From assembly GCA_964433635.1 (NCBI GenBank), contig CAYSSG010000015.1:1-41783 (forward strand): a stretch of DNA of 41,783 nt. Direction: 5' to 3'. The DNA is from CAYSSG01 sp964433635. Its GTDB lineage: Bacteria > Atribacterota > Phoenicimicrobiia > Phoenicimicrobiales > Stramentimicrobiaceae. Both the position numbers and the translations under genes were made by a program. The notes beneath the pieces are model-generated. The model made no database searches. It worked only from the letters and a program-made list of their open reading frames with translations, and was not told the DNA's origin. This document shows positions 16,977 through 24,793 of this stretch, piece after piece (position 1 is the first letter of the stretch; each line of letters begins with the position of its first letter).

Positions 16977-17906
16977 TTAGAATAACAGATCGTCCTTCCT
17001 CTGTTTCAGTCGTTCCCAATCAATCTCTCTTCTTTCCGGGTATGATTCAACAGTTCCCCTCTTCTGTACTGCATAAGAAGCAACAAGATTAGCGATCTGC
17101 ACTGCTTTGGGTACAGAATCAGAATGAATCATCCCGAAGATAAAAGCACCATTAAACAAATCTCCGGCACCGGTCGTATCAAGCACCGTCTTTACCGGAA
17201 AGGCAGGCACATTAATCAGATTATCCTGATGCAGAAAACTGCAACCTGAAGCTCCCTGCTTGACAATGACTTCTCCTGCTCCCCAATTTTTAAGTACCGC
17301 AGCGCCCTGCAGCATCTCTTCTTCTCCGGACAAAATGCGTAACTCCTTCTGATTCGGTAAGACATAATCGACCATCGGCCATAAATCTTTTGCAGGTGCT
17401 TCGATCAGGGGGGAAGGATCCATGACAGTCTTCAATCCACGTTTTTTGGCTATTTTCAAGGCAAAAGCGACGGTATCTAACGGGTATTCCAGGGATACAC
17501 TCAGCCATTGGGCTAATTCAAACAGGTGTTCCATCCGTATTAAAAAATCAGGTCGAATCATACGATTGACAGAAGGAAATCCGATGACTGTATTTTCTCC
17601 ACCCGGGCTGACTAAAATGGAACAGATACCGGTTTTTCCTACGTTGCTTTTAACGATATATTCTGTATTAACCTTGTATCTCTTTAAAGCCGAAAGCAGA
17701 TAATCCCCGGCATAATCATTTCCCACCTTACCCAGCAGCAGCGTAGCTATCTTTAAATGACTTAAGGCCACTGCCTGATTGGCACCCTTGCCTCCCAGGC
17801 AGCATTTCATTTCTCTGGCAGGCAGGTTTTCACCTTCAGTCGGAAAACGGGAAAGAAAGGCTATGCAATCCAGATTAACCGCCCCGATAATTAACACGGT
17901 AGACAT
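16977..17906 (-). CDS. Ribokinase-family (PfkB) sugar or nucleoside kinase
   Basis: A 309-residue PfkB kinase. The N-terminus VLIIGAVNLDCIAFLSRFP and CCLGGKGANQAVALSHL match signature 1; DTTGAGDLFNGAFIFG is signature 2 with the catalytic Asp and anion hole. Ribokinase is the closest textbook member, but substrate cannot be called; no pentose transporter or nucleoside hydrolase is adjacent. A strong promoter lies 38 nt upstream and the HIT-addB-addA genes follow in the same direction. Confidence 0.85.
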   Translation of the reverse strand: MSTVLIIGAVNLDCIAFLSRFPTEGENLPAREMKCCLGGKGANQAVALSHLKIATLLLGKVGNDYAGDYLLSALKRYKVNTEYIVKSNVGKTGICSILVSPGGENTVIGFPSVNRMIRPDFLIRMEHLFELAQWLSVSLEYPLDTVAFALKIAKKRGLKTVMDPSPLIEAPAKDLWPMVDYVLPNQKELRILSGEEEMLQGAAVLKNWGAGEVIVKQGASGCSFLHQDNLINVPAFPVKTVLDTTGAGDLFNGAFIFGMIHSDSVPKAVQIANLVASYAVQKRGTVESYPERREIDWERLKQRKDDLLF

Positions 17907-17943
17907 GGTATATCTAACCTATTCCAACAAATCTATTACCTCT

Positions 17944-17972
17944 ATTATGAGATAAGTTGCCTTGATTGTCAA
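17944..17972 (-). promoter_or_regulatory. Promoter for the ribokinase-HIT-addBA genes
   Basis: On the minus strand: TTGACA (17972-17967), a 17-nt spacer and CATAAT (17949-17944), 38 nt before the ribokinase start. Confidence 0.7.
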
Positions 17973-18088
17973 AAACCGGCAACACGCTGATATCCGGCTG
18001 AGGGATATCTTTTTATTCCATGCCTTGCTCTACTGACATGTGCATTGCTTCACTTCTACCTTAAATACCCTATCATCATATGACTCAT

Positions 18089-18952
18089 TCAGGATTGTCT
18101 TGATTCCAGTAATGCCTTCATACCCTTCAGGTTCATTTCTCTGAAAAGAAAAGGTGTTTTGGTGTCCCTGTGCACGGACAGTTGCTGCTCAAAAGTCTTT
18201 TTATTCTCATTTTGATAAAAAATCCCCAGAGGAAGCTTCTCTTTTTCCATGGCTTTGCGTAAAGCATTATCGAAGTTGTGAGGATCATGATCTTTCAGTT
18301 CATAGGTATGGTCCTTGAACCATTTAAAGGTATTCACCTTATTAAAAGTCACACAGGGCTGAAAAATATCCACCAGGGCATAACCGGGATGCCGGATTGC
18401 CTGTTTGATGATCTCAGTCGTTCTTTCAATATCTCCGCAAAAAACCCTGGCTACAAAAGAGGCACCCATGGAGATAGCCACAGCCAGGGGATTGAATGGT
18501 TCAGATATGACTCCTTCTGTCTGTACCGGTGTTTTAAATCCGTACTGGCTGGTGGGTGACGCCTGCCCCTTAGTCAGTCCATAGACCATATTGTTATGAA
18601 CCAGATGGGTGATATCGGGATTGCGGCGGATAGTATGCAGGAAATGATTTCCGCCTTCCCCGTACATATCCCCGTCACCTCCTTCGGCGATAACCGTTAA
18701 CTTCGGATTACAGGCTTTGATAGCCGCAGCAGGAGGCAAAGCCCTGCCATGCAGCCCGTTATACATATGAACATTAAGATATTGCGGTGTCTTGGCAGCC
18801 TGTCCGATTCCGGAAACTATCACCACCTGCTGCGGTTTCAGAGAGAGTTCCTTCAAAGCCTGCTGCAACGCTTTTAATATCATAAAATTACCACACCCGG
18901 GACACCATGCCGGTTTAACCTGATCCAGCTCAAATTGTTCCATTTTTTTCAT
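18089..18952 (-). CDS. 2-oxoacid:ferredoxin oxidoreductase, beta (TPP-binding) subunit
   Basis: A 287-residue subunit that carries thiamine diphosphate. PAWCPGCGNFMILKALQQAL is the N-terminal TPP/Fe-S cysteine motif, GIGQAAKTPQYLNVHMYNG the shared core, and AEGGDGDMYGEGGNHFLHTI the GDG...N TPP-Mg signature. The combination with a fused gamma-alpha partner is typical of KorAB-type enzymes acting on 2-oxoglutarate or branched 2-oxoacids. It oxidatively decarboxylates the 2-oxoacid to acyl-CoA, reducing ferredoxin. It is one base from the upstream subunit gene. Confidence 0.93.
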   Translation of the reverse strand: MKKMEQFELDQVKPAWCPGCGNFMILKALQQALKELSLKPQQVVIVSGIGQAAKTPQYLNVHMYNGLHGRALPPAAAIKACNPKLTVIAEGGDGDMYGEGGNHFLHTIRRNPDITHLVHNNMVYGLTKGQASPTSQYGFKTPVQTEGVISEPFNPLAVAISMGASFVARVFCGDIERTTEIIKQAIRHPGYALVDIFQPCVTFNKVNTFKWFKDHTYELKDHDPHNFDNALRKAMEKEKLPLGIFYQNENKKTFEQQLSVHRDTKTPFLFREMNLKGMKALLESRQS

Positions 18953-18953
18953 C

Positions 18954-20705
18954 TCAGTCCTCCTTCTCCGAAATCACATCTTTGATCTCTTCAGCCAGCT
19001 CATCAGCATAAAACGGTAATCCGTTATATTTTAATATTCTGGTATCTATCGTGATGCCTGTTGACATTTCCAGTAACTGACTGAACTGACCGCTGTAGTT
19101 ATTTTCGATTGAAATGACCTGTTTAGCCTTTTTCAGAAGATCTATGCTTGCTTCAGCAATGGGATAAACCTGACTGAAATGCAGTAAAGCAATATCAGAA
19201 TGATCAATACGGCTCAAGGCTTCCTTGATGATCGGATAGGTTGACCCCCATCCGATACATAGAAGACGAAAATCATCTGGCCCGGTTAAAGTCGGAAGGA
19301 AGGCTTCTCTTTTTATCAGATTCCATTTAGCATTCCTCTTATCCATCATCTTTTCCCTGATAACCATCTCTTCAGTAATCAGCCCTTTCTCGTCATGTTC
19401 ATCACTGTCAATCCTGACCAAACCTTCACCAAAATCAGGAATTCCCCTGGGTGATATTCCATCATCTGTCTTCAGATCATAGCGCTGATAGCCGGGTTTG
19501 GTCTTGAGGATAAACCGGTCTATTTTACCTTCAGGAATCTTAAAGGTCTTCAGATTGTAATAGGTATCCATGGTATACTGGTCAGTCAGAATAAAGACCG
19601 GAACCTGAAATTTGTCTGCCCAGTAAAAAGCTTTTTGGGTCAGCAGATAGGCATCTTCAATCATCCCCGGTGCCAGGATAATCCGGGGAAATTCACCATG
19701 ACCGGCATGCAGGGCTAATTGCAGGTCCCCCTGCTCAGTCCTGGTAGGCAAACCTGTTGCCGGTCCCGGACGTTGGGCAAGATGGATTACCACGGGGCTC
19801 TCTATCATACCTGCCAGACTGATCCCTTCGGTCATTAAAGCCAATCCTCCGCCGGATGTGGTAACCATGGCACGTGCACCGGCATACCAGGCACCCAGCG
19901 CCATATTGATAGCTGCAATTTCATCTTCTGCCTGTTCAGAGATAACATTAAATTCGGGTCCGTATTGAGAGAGAAAAACAAGAACGCCTGTCGAGGGAGA
20001 CATGGGATAGGAAGAGATGAAATTACATCCCCCGGCTACAGCTCCCAGGCCAACGGCTTCAGCACCATTCATCAGCAGATCATCCCTGACATCCTTGGAT
20101 TTTTTGAGATGCAGAAAATGATTCTCATCAACGAATTTTTCTCTTATTAACCGATCTGCCTCCTGAAATCCCTTCTCCAACGCTTGAAGATTATCCTGAA
20201 TCATATCCTCTTTCTTCTTTTTGCTAAAATAATCCTTTAGATATTCCTTTCCTTCCTCAAGATCGCCTTCCATTAAACCTAACAAAAGACCCACTGCCAG
20301 GGTATTGGCATAGATAGCATTGCCGATCTCTTTAGCCATTTCCAAAAAGGAAACATGGATCATCTTTCTGTCAGTATCAATCCTTTCCTGGTCTCCGATA
20401 ATGACTGTGTTTTTATCCAGCCTTTCAGCTACATGAGGAATCGCCTCATTGTCCAGAGGAATCAGAAAATCAATTCGCCTGACAGGTGCCTGAACCGGTT
20501 GACTGGAAACACGTATCTGGGTTGAATTGCTCCCTCCCCTGACCCTGGACATATACTCTTTGGTAGCAAAGACATGATAACCGGAACGTTTCAGCATCCT
20601 GGTTAAAAGCTGCTCTACAGTCTGAATACCCTGTCCGGCTCCGCCGCATAGTACAATGGATATATCCCGCTCTATGACACTCTTTTTCTTTTTATTGATT
20701 TTCAT
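18954..20705 (-). CDS. 2-oxoacid:ferredoxin oxidoreductase, fused gamma-alpha subunit
   Basis: A 583-residue fusion. Residues about 15-190 are the gamma domain (SIVLCGGAGQGIQTVEQLL, YMSRVRGGSNSTQIRVSS). The rest is the alpha domain (NGAEAVGLGAVAGGCNFISS, the MSPSTG segment, ISEQAEDEIAAINMALGA, VTTSGGGLALMTEG). The fusion order gamma-alpha is common in bacterial KorA. No ferredoxin-like delta domain is present, so reduced ferredoxin is a separate protein. It is the first gene of the pair, about 65 nt downstream of the ClpP-like gene. Confidence 0.93.
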   Translation of the reverse strand: MKINKKKKSVIERDISIVLCGGAGQGIQTVEQLLTRMLKRSGYHVFATKEYMSRVRGGSNSTQIRVSSQPVQAPVRRIDFLIPLDNEAIPHVAERLDKNTVIIGDQERIDTDRKMIHVSFLEMAKEIGNAIYANTLAVGLLLGLMEGDLEEGKEYLKDYFSKKKKEDMIQDNLQALEKGFQEADRLIREKFVDENHFLHLKKSKDVRDDLLMNGAEAVGLGAVAGGCNFISSYPMSPSTGVLVFLSQYGPEFNVISEQAEDEIAAINMALGAWYAGARAMVTTSGGGLALMTEGISLAGMIESPVVIHLAQRPGPATGLPTRTEQGDLQLALHAGHGEFPRIILAPGMIEDAYLLTQKAFYWADKFQVPVFILTDQYTMDTYYNLKTFKIPEGKIDRFILKTKPGYQRYDLKTDDGISPRGIPDFGEGLVRIDSDEHDEKGLITEEMVIREKMMDKRNAKWNLIKREAFLPTLTGPDDFRLLCIGWGSTYPIIKEALSRIDHSDIALLHFSQVYPIAEASIDLLKKAKQVISIENNYSGQFSQLLEMSTGITIDTRILKYNGLPFYADELAEEIKDVISEKED

Positions 20706-20772
20706 TATTTATCTCCTTTGTCAAATCGCTGATCAATTCCTTCCCTTATGTTCAATTTGCTTAATATTTTTC

Positions 20773-21627
20773 TTATTTATGATTCGCCTTTTTTGCAGGA
20801 GGGGCTGAGGGTCTGGGATAAGGCACAGGAATATATTGAACAGAAGGACGCTTACCCGGGCTTTGGGGGTATAGATCCATCAACTCATAGATCTCCTTGG
20901 GCATATCACTGGAGACACATAAACCTAACTCTTTTGCCTCTTCAAATTTGATCGGGTAATCATGGGTCCACCTGCCTTCCGTCAAAGTTATGGCTATCTT
21001 TTCTGCCTTCTTTTCACTGCAATGATTATCAGCCAGCAGTTTTTTCACAAATTGATAGACCTGCGTGATGGCTTTCCGGGCAATATCTGCCTGAATGAGT
21101 GTCTCATCATCAATTTCATTTCTATCCTTATCCTTGAGCACATTTAAAATAGAAACAGCCGGGTACTGGCCTAACTGGGGGTCTATGGGACCCAGAACTG
21201 CATTTTCATCCATGACAATTTCATCTGCAGCCAGAGAAAGCATGGTGCCACCACTCATGGCATAATGGGGAATAAATACCGTTATCTTCCCTTTATGTCT
21301 GGTCAAGGCGAAGGCAATCTGTTCGGTTGCCAGCACCAGACCACCGGGCGTATGCAGGATCATATCAATAGGAACATTTTCATCAGTCAGCCTGATAGCC
21401 CGAAGTATAGCCTCTGAGTCTTCTATATTAATATAACGAACCAGGGGGATACCCAGGATACTCATGGTTTCCTGTCGGTGAATCAGGGAGATGACTCTGG
21501 AACCCCTCTTTTTTTCCAACCGGTGAATCAGGGAGAGGCGGGATGATTCTAAAGTCTTCTGCTTGAACCATGGGGAAAGCATTGAAAAAATGAAGAAAAA
21601 CCAGAAAAACATGCTCAGATATTCCAT
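20773..21627 (-). CDS. ClpP/SppA-like membrane serine protease (SDH_sah family)
   Basis: A 284-residue protein with an N-terminal membrane segment (about residues 4-20) and a ClpP-crotonase-fold domain. DMILHTPGGLVLATEQIAFA forms the oxyanion region, HYAMSGGTMLSLAADEIVMD holds the likely nucleophilic serine (MSGG), and LGPIDPQLGQYPA is a hallmark of the SDH_sah (serine dehydrogenase proteinase) group. The Pro-rich tail is probably disordered. It probably cleaves membrane-associated peptides. It has its own promoter at 21687-21716 and precedes the 2-oxoacid oxidoreductase genes. Confidence 0.85.
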   Translation of the reverse strand: MEYLSMFFWFFFIFSMLSPWFKQKTLESSRLSLIHRLEKKRGSRVISLIHRQETMSILGIPLVRYINIEDSEAILRAIRLTDENVPIDMILHTPGGLVLATEQIAFALTRHKGKITVFIPHYAMSGGTMLSLAADEIVMDENAVLGPIDPQLGQYPAVSILNVLKDKDRNEIDDETLIQADIARKAITQVYQFVKKLLADNHCSEKKAEKIAITLTEGRWTHDYPIKFEEAKELGLCVSSDMPKEIYELMDLYPQSPGKRPSVQYIPVPYPRPSAPPAKKANHK

Positions 21628-21686
21628 GAAATACCTCCACTATTTGAAAAATACATATCTCGACTTCATAATTAAATGATATACTC

Positions 21687-21716
21687 ATTATAGACCAGGA
21701 TGCTCATCTAAAGCAA
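21687..21716 (-). promoter_or_regulatory. Promoter for the ClpP-like gene
   Basis: Minus strand TTGCTT (21716-21711), an 18-nt spacer and TATAAT (21692-21687), about 60 nt before the start codon. Confidence 0.55.
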
Positions 21717-21747
21717 TGCATGAAATATTCATCGTCCGGTATAGAAT

Positions 21748-21791
21748 AAAAAGAAGCACCTGATGATATGATCTTAGCAGTGCTTCTTTTT
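21748..21791. terminator. Bidirectional terminator downstream of rubrerythrin
   Basis: AAAAAGAAGCAC pairs with GTGCTTCTTTTT across an approximately 20-nt loop. Both directions end in T-rich sequence. It sits in the 357-nt gap between the ClpP-like gene and rubrerythrin. Apart from this and the promoter at 21687, that gap holds only T-rich sequence with degenerate ATGAG-like repeats (about 21845-21880 on the minus strand). Confidence 0.75.
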
Positions 21792-21984
21792 CCTGTTAAT
21801 TTTATAAATTTTTACGTGGATTGTCTTCTTATCTTCTATTTATATAACCCTCATTACTTGCTCATTCCTCATCACTTTGTAACTGTCTTCGGACTCAATA
21901 CTATCTTTTCTTTATTGTTTTTTCTTTTCTTTTAATGGTTACTCGATATGCACGACGCAATACTGATTTTACTCATTACTGCAT

Positions 21985-22560
21985 TCAATAATTCTCTGCT
22001 TTTAACTGGAAAAAAGCCTGGGGATGTTCACACGCCGGACATTTTTTGGGAGCCTGTTTTCCTTCCATTACATATCCACAATTTCGGCAATGCCAGGCTA
22101 CCTTTTTACTTTTCTTAAAGACATTATTCTTCTTGAGATTTTCCAGTAATTTCCGATACCTTGCTTCATGATGCTTTTCTACCTTGGCAATTTCATCAAA
22201 CTGCTGTGCCACTTTCTCGAATCCCTCACTGCGGGCTGCAGCTGCAGATTCCTTATATAAGGTGCCCCACTCCATCCGTTCGCCATCTGCAGCTGCTTCC
22301 AGATTCTGAGCAGTGTTTCCGATGACTCCTGCCGGATAACTTGCCTGAATCTCTACTTCTCCGCCTTCCAGCAATTTAAAGAAGCGTTTGGCATGTTCTT
22401 TTTCATTATCTGCTGTTTCCAGAAATAGACCGGCAATCTGCTCATAGCCTTCTTTTTTGGCTACGCTGGCAAAATAGGTGTAACGATTCCGGGCTTGAGA
22501 TTCACCGGCAAAGGCAGCCAGTAAATTTTTTTCCGTTTTGGTACCTTTTAGTTTTCCCAT
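21985..22560 (-). CDS. Rubrerythrin
   Basis: A 191-residue non-haem di-iron peroxidase that detoxifies hydrogen peroxide in anaerobes. The N-terminal ferritin-like domain has ENLLAAFAGESQARNRYTYF-type and NEKEHAKRFFKLLEGG iron-ligand motifs and EKHHEARYRKLL near residue 130. The C-terminal rubredoxin domain carries CRNCGYVMEG and PKKCPACEHPQAFF, four Cys for one iron. Length is typical. A separate single-gene transcript is likely: a good ribosome-binding site (AAGGAGGAC) precedes it and a terminator follows. Confidence 0.97.
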   Translation of the reverse strand: MGKLKGTKTEKNLLAAFAGESQARNRYTYFASVAKKEGYEQIAGLFLETADNEKEHAKRFFKLLEGGEVEIQASYPAGVIGNTAQNLEAAADGERMEWGTLYKESAAAARSEGFEKVAQQFDEIAKVEKHHEARYRKLLENLKKNNVFKKSKKVAWHCRNCGYVMEGKQAPKKCPACEHPQAFFQLKAENY

Positions 22561-22655
22561 TTATGTCCTCCTTGGACGATTGATTTATCGTTAAGAGATT
22601 TACTGATAATTCTGATTTTAAAAATAGGAATAAAATGCACGATTATCATTTTTAG

Positions 22656-22877
22656 TTATACGGACTGGACTTCTTTTACCTCCGGAACAGCTTGTTTTAA
22701 AGCCTTCTCGATGCCCATCTTTAAGGTCAGCTGGCTCATGGGGCATCCCCGGCAGGCTCCGGTCAACCGAACTTTAACAATGCCCTCTTCACTCACTTCT
22801 ACCAGTTCAACATCCCCGCCATCAGCCTGCAGTGATGGTTTAATCTTCTCTAAAGCCTTTTCTACTTTATCTTTCAT
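22656..22877 (-). CDS. NifU-like C-terminal-domain Fe-S scaffold (Nfu)
   Basis: A 73-residue stand-alone Nfu domain: IKPSLQADGGDVELVEV, then LTGACRGCPMSQLTLKMGIE with the CxxC that binds a 4Fe-4S cluster in a dimer. It probably carries clusters to client proteins such as the ferredoxin-dependent enzymes nearby. It lies 42 nt downstream of the flavodoxin gene and probably forms one unit with it. Confidence 0.93.
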   Translation of the reverse strand: MKDKVEKALEKIKPSLQADGGDVELVEVSEEGIVKVRLTGACRGCPMSQLTLKMGIEKALKQAVPEVKEVQSV

Positions 22878-22919
22878 GGATTCTTCCTCCTTGTTATTTT
22901 GCCTTACTTTTAAATTTCT

Positions 22920-23381
22920 TTATCTGTCTATAATACGGGAAGCTATTTTTTCTCCCAGGTCTTCACATTTGATTAGAAGCTCATCATTTAATTTTGCTCC
23001 CCCGCTCACATAATCAAGCACATTAAATCTGAAGGCTTTTCCTATTTTCTTCAGACTCTCTATAGCCGGTTCACCGCCTGTACCCCCTGAAACAAAAAAT
23101 ACGCAGGGTAAATCGGCAGTCAGACTACCTCTAATCTTACTCTGACTGGGATAAAAAGTCCGGTCAAAAAAATCTTTGACGGTACCTGCCATATAATCAA
23201 AATAATCCGGTGTACCAACGGCAATTCCTGCCGAATCTTTTAAATCATCCCAGGTAGCATCCTGAGCTTTTTTCAATACTGCCTCCGCACCTTTTACCTT
23301 TGTCACACCCTTCTTTACGGCATAAGCCATTTTTTCTACCACTCCGCTTTGGGAATGATATACAATTAAAATACCACTCAA
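22920..23381 (-). CDS. Flavodoxin-like protein
   Basis: A 153-residue FMN-binding electron carrier or small NAD(P)H oxidoreductase. ILIVYHSQSGVVEKMAYAV is the phosphate-binding loop; GTPDYFDYMAGTVKDFFDRT and FFVSGGTGGEPAIESLKKI are flavin-contact loops. The start is TTG at 23381 with a GGAGGG site 6 nt upstream, as no in-frame ATG or GTG is better placed. It sits among anaerobic redox genes and may serve as ferredoxin substitute. Confidence 0.85.
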   Translation of the reverse strand: MSGILIVYHSQSGVVEKMAYAVKKGVTKVKGAEAVLKKAQDATWDDLKDSAGIAVGTPDYFDYMAGTVKDFFDRTFYPSQSKIRGSLTADLPCVFFVSGGTGGEPAIESLKKIGKAFRFNVLDYVSGGAKLNDELLIKCEDLGEKIASRIIDR

Positions 23382-23453
23382 TAGACACCCTCCTTTATCT
23401 AAAAAGTTCGGATAAAAGCATTTTAAGATATTTTACAAAATTAAACAAGGTTG

Positions 23454-23473
23454 CAGGGAAATATTCTTCCCTG
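23454..23473. repeat. CAGGGA hairpin, copy downstream of the DUF2007 gene
   Basis: CAGGGAA-ATATTC-TTCCCTG, a perfect 7-bp stem followed by GAAAACCC. It is nearly the same as the copy at 23821-23840; the two flank the DUF2007 gene. Confidence 0.5.
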
Positions 23474-23518
23474 AAAACCCTGTTATTGGCCTGCCAGTCA
23501 TGTATGCCGGGAAATAGA

Positions 23519-23782
23519 TTATTCATTTTCACAACATGAGCCACCGGATTGTCTGAGAATATCTTTTGCCTCATCCAGGTCCCGGTCTGATACGAATATC
23601 CTAACCTCAGCTAAACCATCCACGGTAAAGGGATATACAGACCGGGTAACATCAGACTGCAGGATACATCGAATGCCATAACTTTCCAGCAGACTTTGAA
23701 TGGGTAATGCTTCTATTTCAGTCGGTACACGGCATAATTCCACAATTTTAGAATCATCGTAGTTCTGCTTCTTCTCTTCCAC
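23519..23782 (-). CDS. DUF2007-family small protein
   Basis: An 87-residue protein with the DUF2007 layout: VELCRVPTEIEALPIQSLLE, YGIRCILQSD, then RIFVSDRDLDEAKDILRQ. Family members are annotated as putative signal-transducing or PII-like proteins, without firm biochemistry. The tail ends in GGSCCENE, with a vicinal cysteine pair that could bind metal or form a disulfide. It is flanked by two CAGGGA hairpins. Confidence 0.75.
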   Translation of the reverse strand: MEEKKQNYDDSKIVELCRVPTEIEALPIQSLLESYGIRCILQSDVTRSVYPFTVDGLAEVRIFVSDRDLDEAKDILRQSGGSCCENE

Positions 23783-23820
23783 TATTCTTGCACCATTCCG
23801 TTTATAAACATATCAATCGC

Positions 23821-23840
23821 CAGGGAAGATCTCCTCCCTG
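23821..23840. repeat. CAGGGA hairpin, copy upstream of the DUF2007 gene
   Basis: CAGGGA...TCCCTG with an AGATCTCC loop, followed by AAACC. Its flanks also resemble the copy at 23454. It lies between cobO and the DUF2007 gene. Confidence 0.5.
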
Positions 23841-23899
23841 AAACCTTTCAAATACTTTCTGATCATCATTCTTCATCATACATGGTTCAAATGAATATA

Positions 23900-24415
23900 C
23901 TAATATTCTATTCCCATTCTAGCCTGGATCCCCTTTTGATAAGGATGCTTGATCTCTCTCATCTCTGTTACCAGGTCTGCCCGGTCAATGATCTCCTGCG
24001 GTGCATTTCTCCCGGTTATAATGATTTCCACCTCTTCCGGTCTTTGCTCCAGGAAATCCAGCACCTTCTTTAAGGACAATAATCCGAAATCAACTGCCAC
24101 ATTGAGCTCATCGAAAATAATCATATCGTATTGATTGCTCCGTGCAGCCTGTACTCCTTCAGCAAATGCTTTCTCCGCTTCCTGATAATCAATCTGTTTT
24201 GCTTTTCCCTTATAGACAAACGCTTTGGTGCCAAAAGTTTTGATGGTAATCTGGGGAATCATTTCAATGGAATGTAATTCCCCATAATCCCATTTCTTCA
24301 TAAACTGCACGATGAATACGCTTTTATCTCTTCCTGCTGCCCTCAAAGCCTGACCTAAGGCAGCTGTTGTTTTACCCTTCCCATTTCCGTAATACACCTG
24401 AATTAATCCTTGCAT
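23900..24415 (-). CDS. cobO: Cob(I)alamin adenosyltransferase, CobO/BtuR type
   Basis: Transfers the 5'-deoxyadenosyl group of ATP to cobalamin or cobinamide. The P-loop is VYYGNGKGKTTAALGQALRA; FVQFMKKWDYG-like and IIFDELNVAVDFGLL (Walker B-like) blocks follow, then VEIIITGRNAPQEIIDRAD and YQKGIQARMGIEY at the C-terminus, all CobO hallmarks. ATG at 24415 is preferred to the GTG at 24451 because AAGGAG lies 9 nt before it; the protein is then 171 residues. It is divergent from the riboswitch-controlled btuFCD operon. Confidence 0.95.
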   Translation of the reverse strand: MQGLIQVYYGNGKGKTTAALGQALRAAGRDKSVFIVQFMKKWDYGELHSIEMIPQITIKTFGTKAFVYKGKAKQIDYQEAEKAFAEGVQAARSNQYDMIIFDELNVAVDFGLLSLKKVLDFLEQRPEEVEIIITGRNAPQEIIDRADLVTEMREIKHPYQKGIQARMGIEY

Positions 24416-24488
24416 AGGTGAAAACTCCTTATCCTGCTGTTTAATTGTCACAGATTGCTAAATTCTCAGTTTTGCCCATAGGTTAACA

Positions 24489-24517
24489 TTGTATTTTCCG
24501 CTGATATTGTCTATAAT
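24489..24517 (+). promoter_or_regulatory. Promoter of the riboswitch-btuFCD transcript
   Basis: TTGTAT (24489-24494), a 17-nt spacer and a perfect TATAAT (24512-24517). It is 26 nt before the riboswitch P1 stem. Confidence 0.75.
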
Positions 24518-24542
24518 AACATAAAAGAATCGTTTTCTCTAT

Positions 24543-24686
24543 CAACAGGTGAAGGGAAGCGTGGTGCAAATCCACCGCAAACCCGTTACTGTAAAAGGTA
24601 CCGAAAGCTGCTTGAGGCCACTGGAAGCATATCTTCCGGGAAGGTGCAGTGAGTAGATAGCCTGAAGCCAGGAGACCTGCCTGTTG
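24543..24686 (+). promoter_or_regulatory. Cobalamin riboswitch
   Basis: The B12-box GAAGCCAGGAGACCTGCCTG is present near 24664-24683. Upstream are the conserved GGGAAGCGTGGTGCAAATCC and CCACTGG segments. The closing P1 stem pairs CAACAGG (24543-24549) with CCTGTTG (24680-24686). Adenosylcobalamin binding should shut off the operon through the terminator at 24697. Confidence 0.96.
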
Positions 24687-24696
24687 TGGATAATGT

Positions 24697-24737
24697 ACAC
24701 TTCTTCGAGGTTAAGAGGTGTGTTTCTTTATTTTTAT
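24697..24737 (+). terminator. Riboswitch expression-platform terminator
   Basis: CACTTCTT (24698-24705) pairs with AAGAGGTG (24713-24720), extended by an A-T pair, and is followed by TTTCTTTATTTTT. It lies 11 nt past the aptamer, about 60 nt before btuF, as expected for transcription attenuation. Confidence 0.8.
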
Positions 24738-24793
24738 GAACAGCCGTATCAATGATTTCCTCAATAAATTAGGAAGGAAGGTTTGAGAATCAA

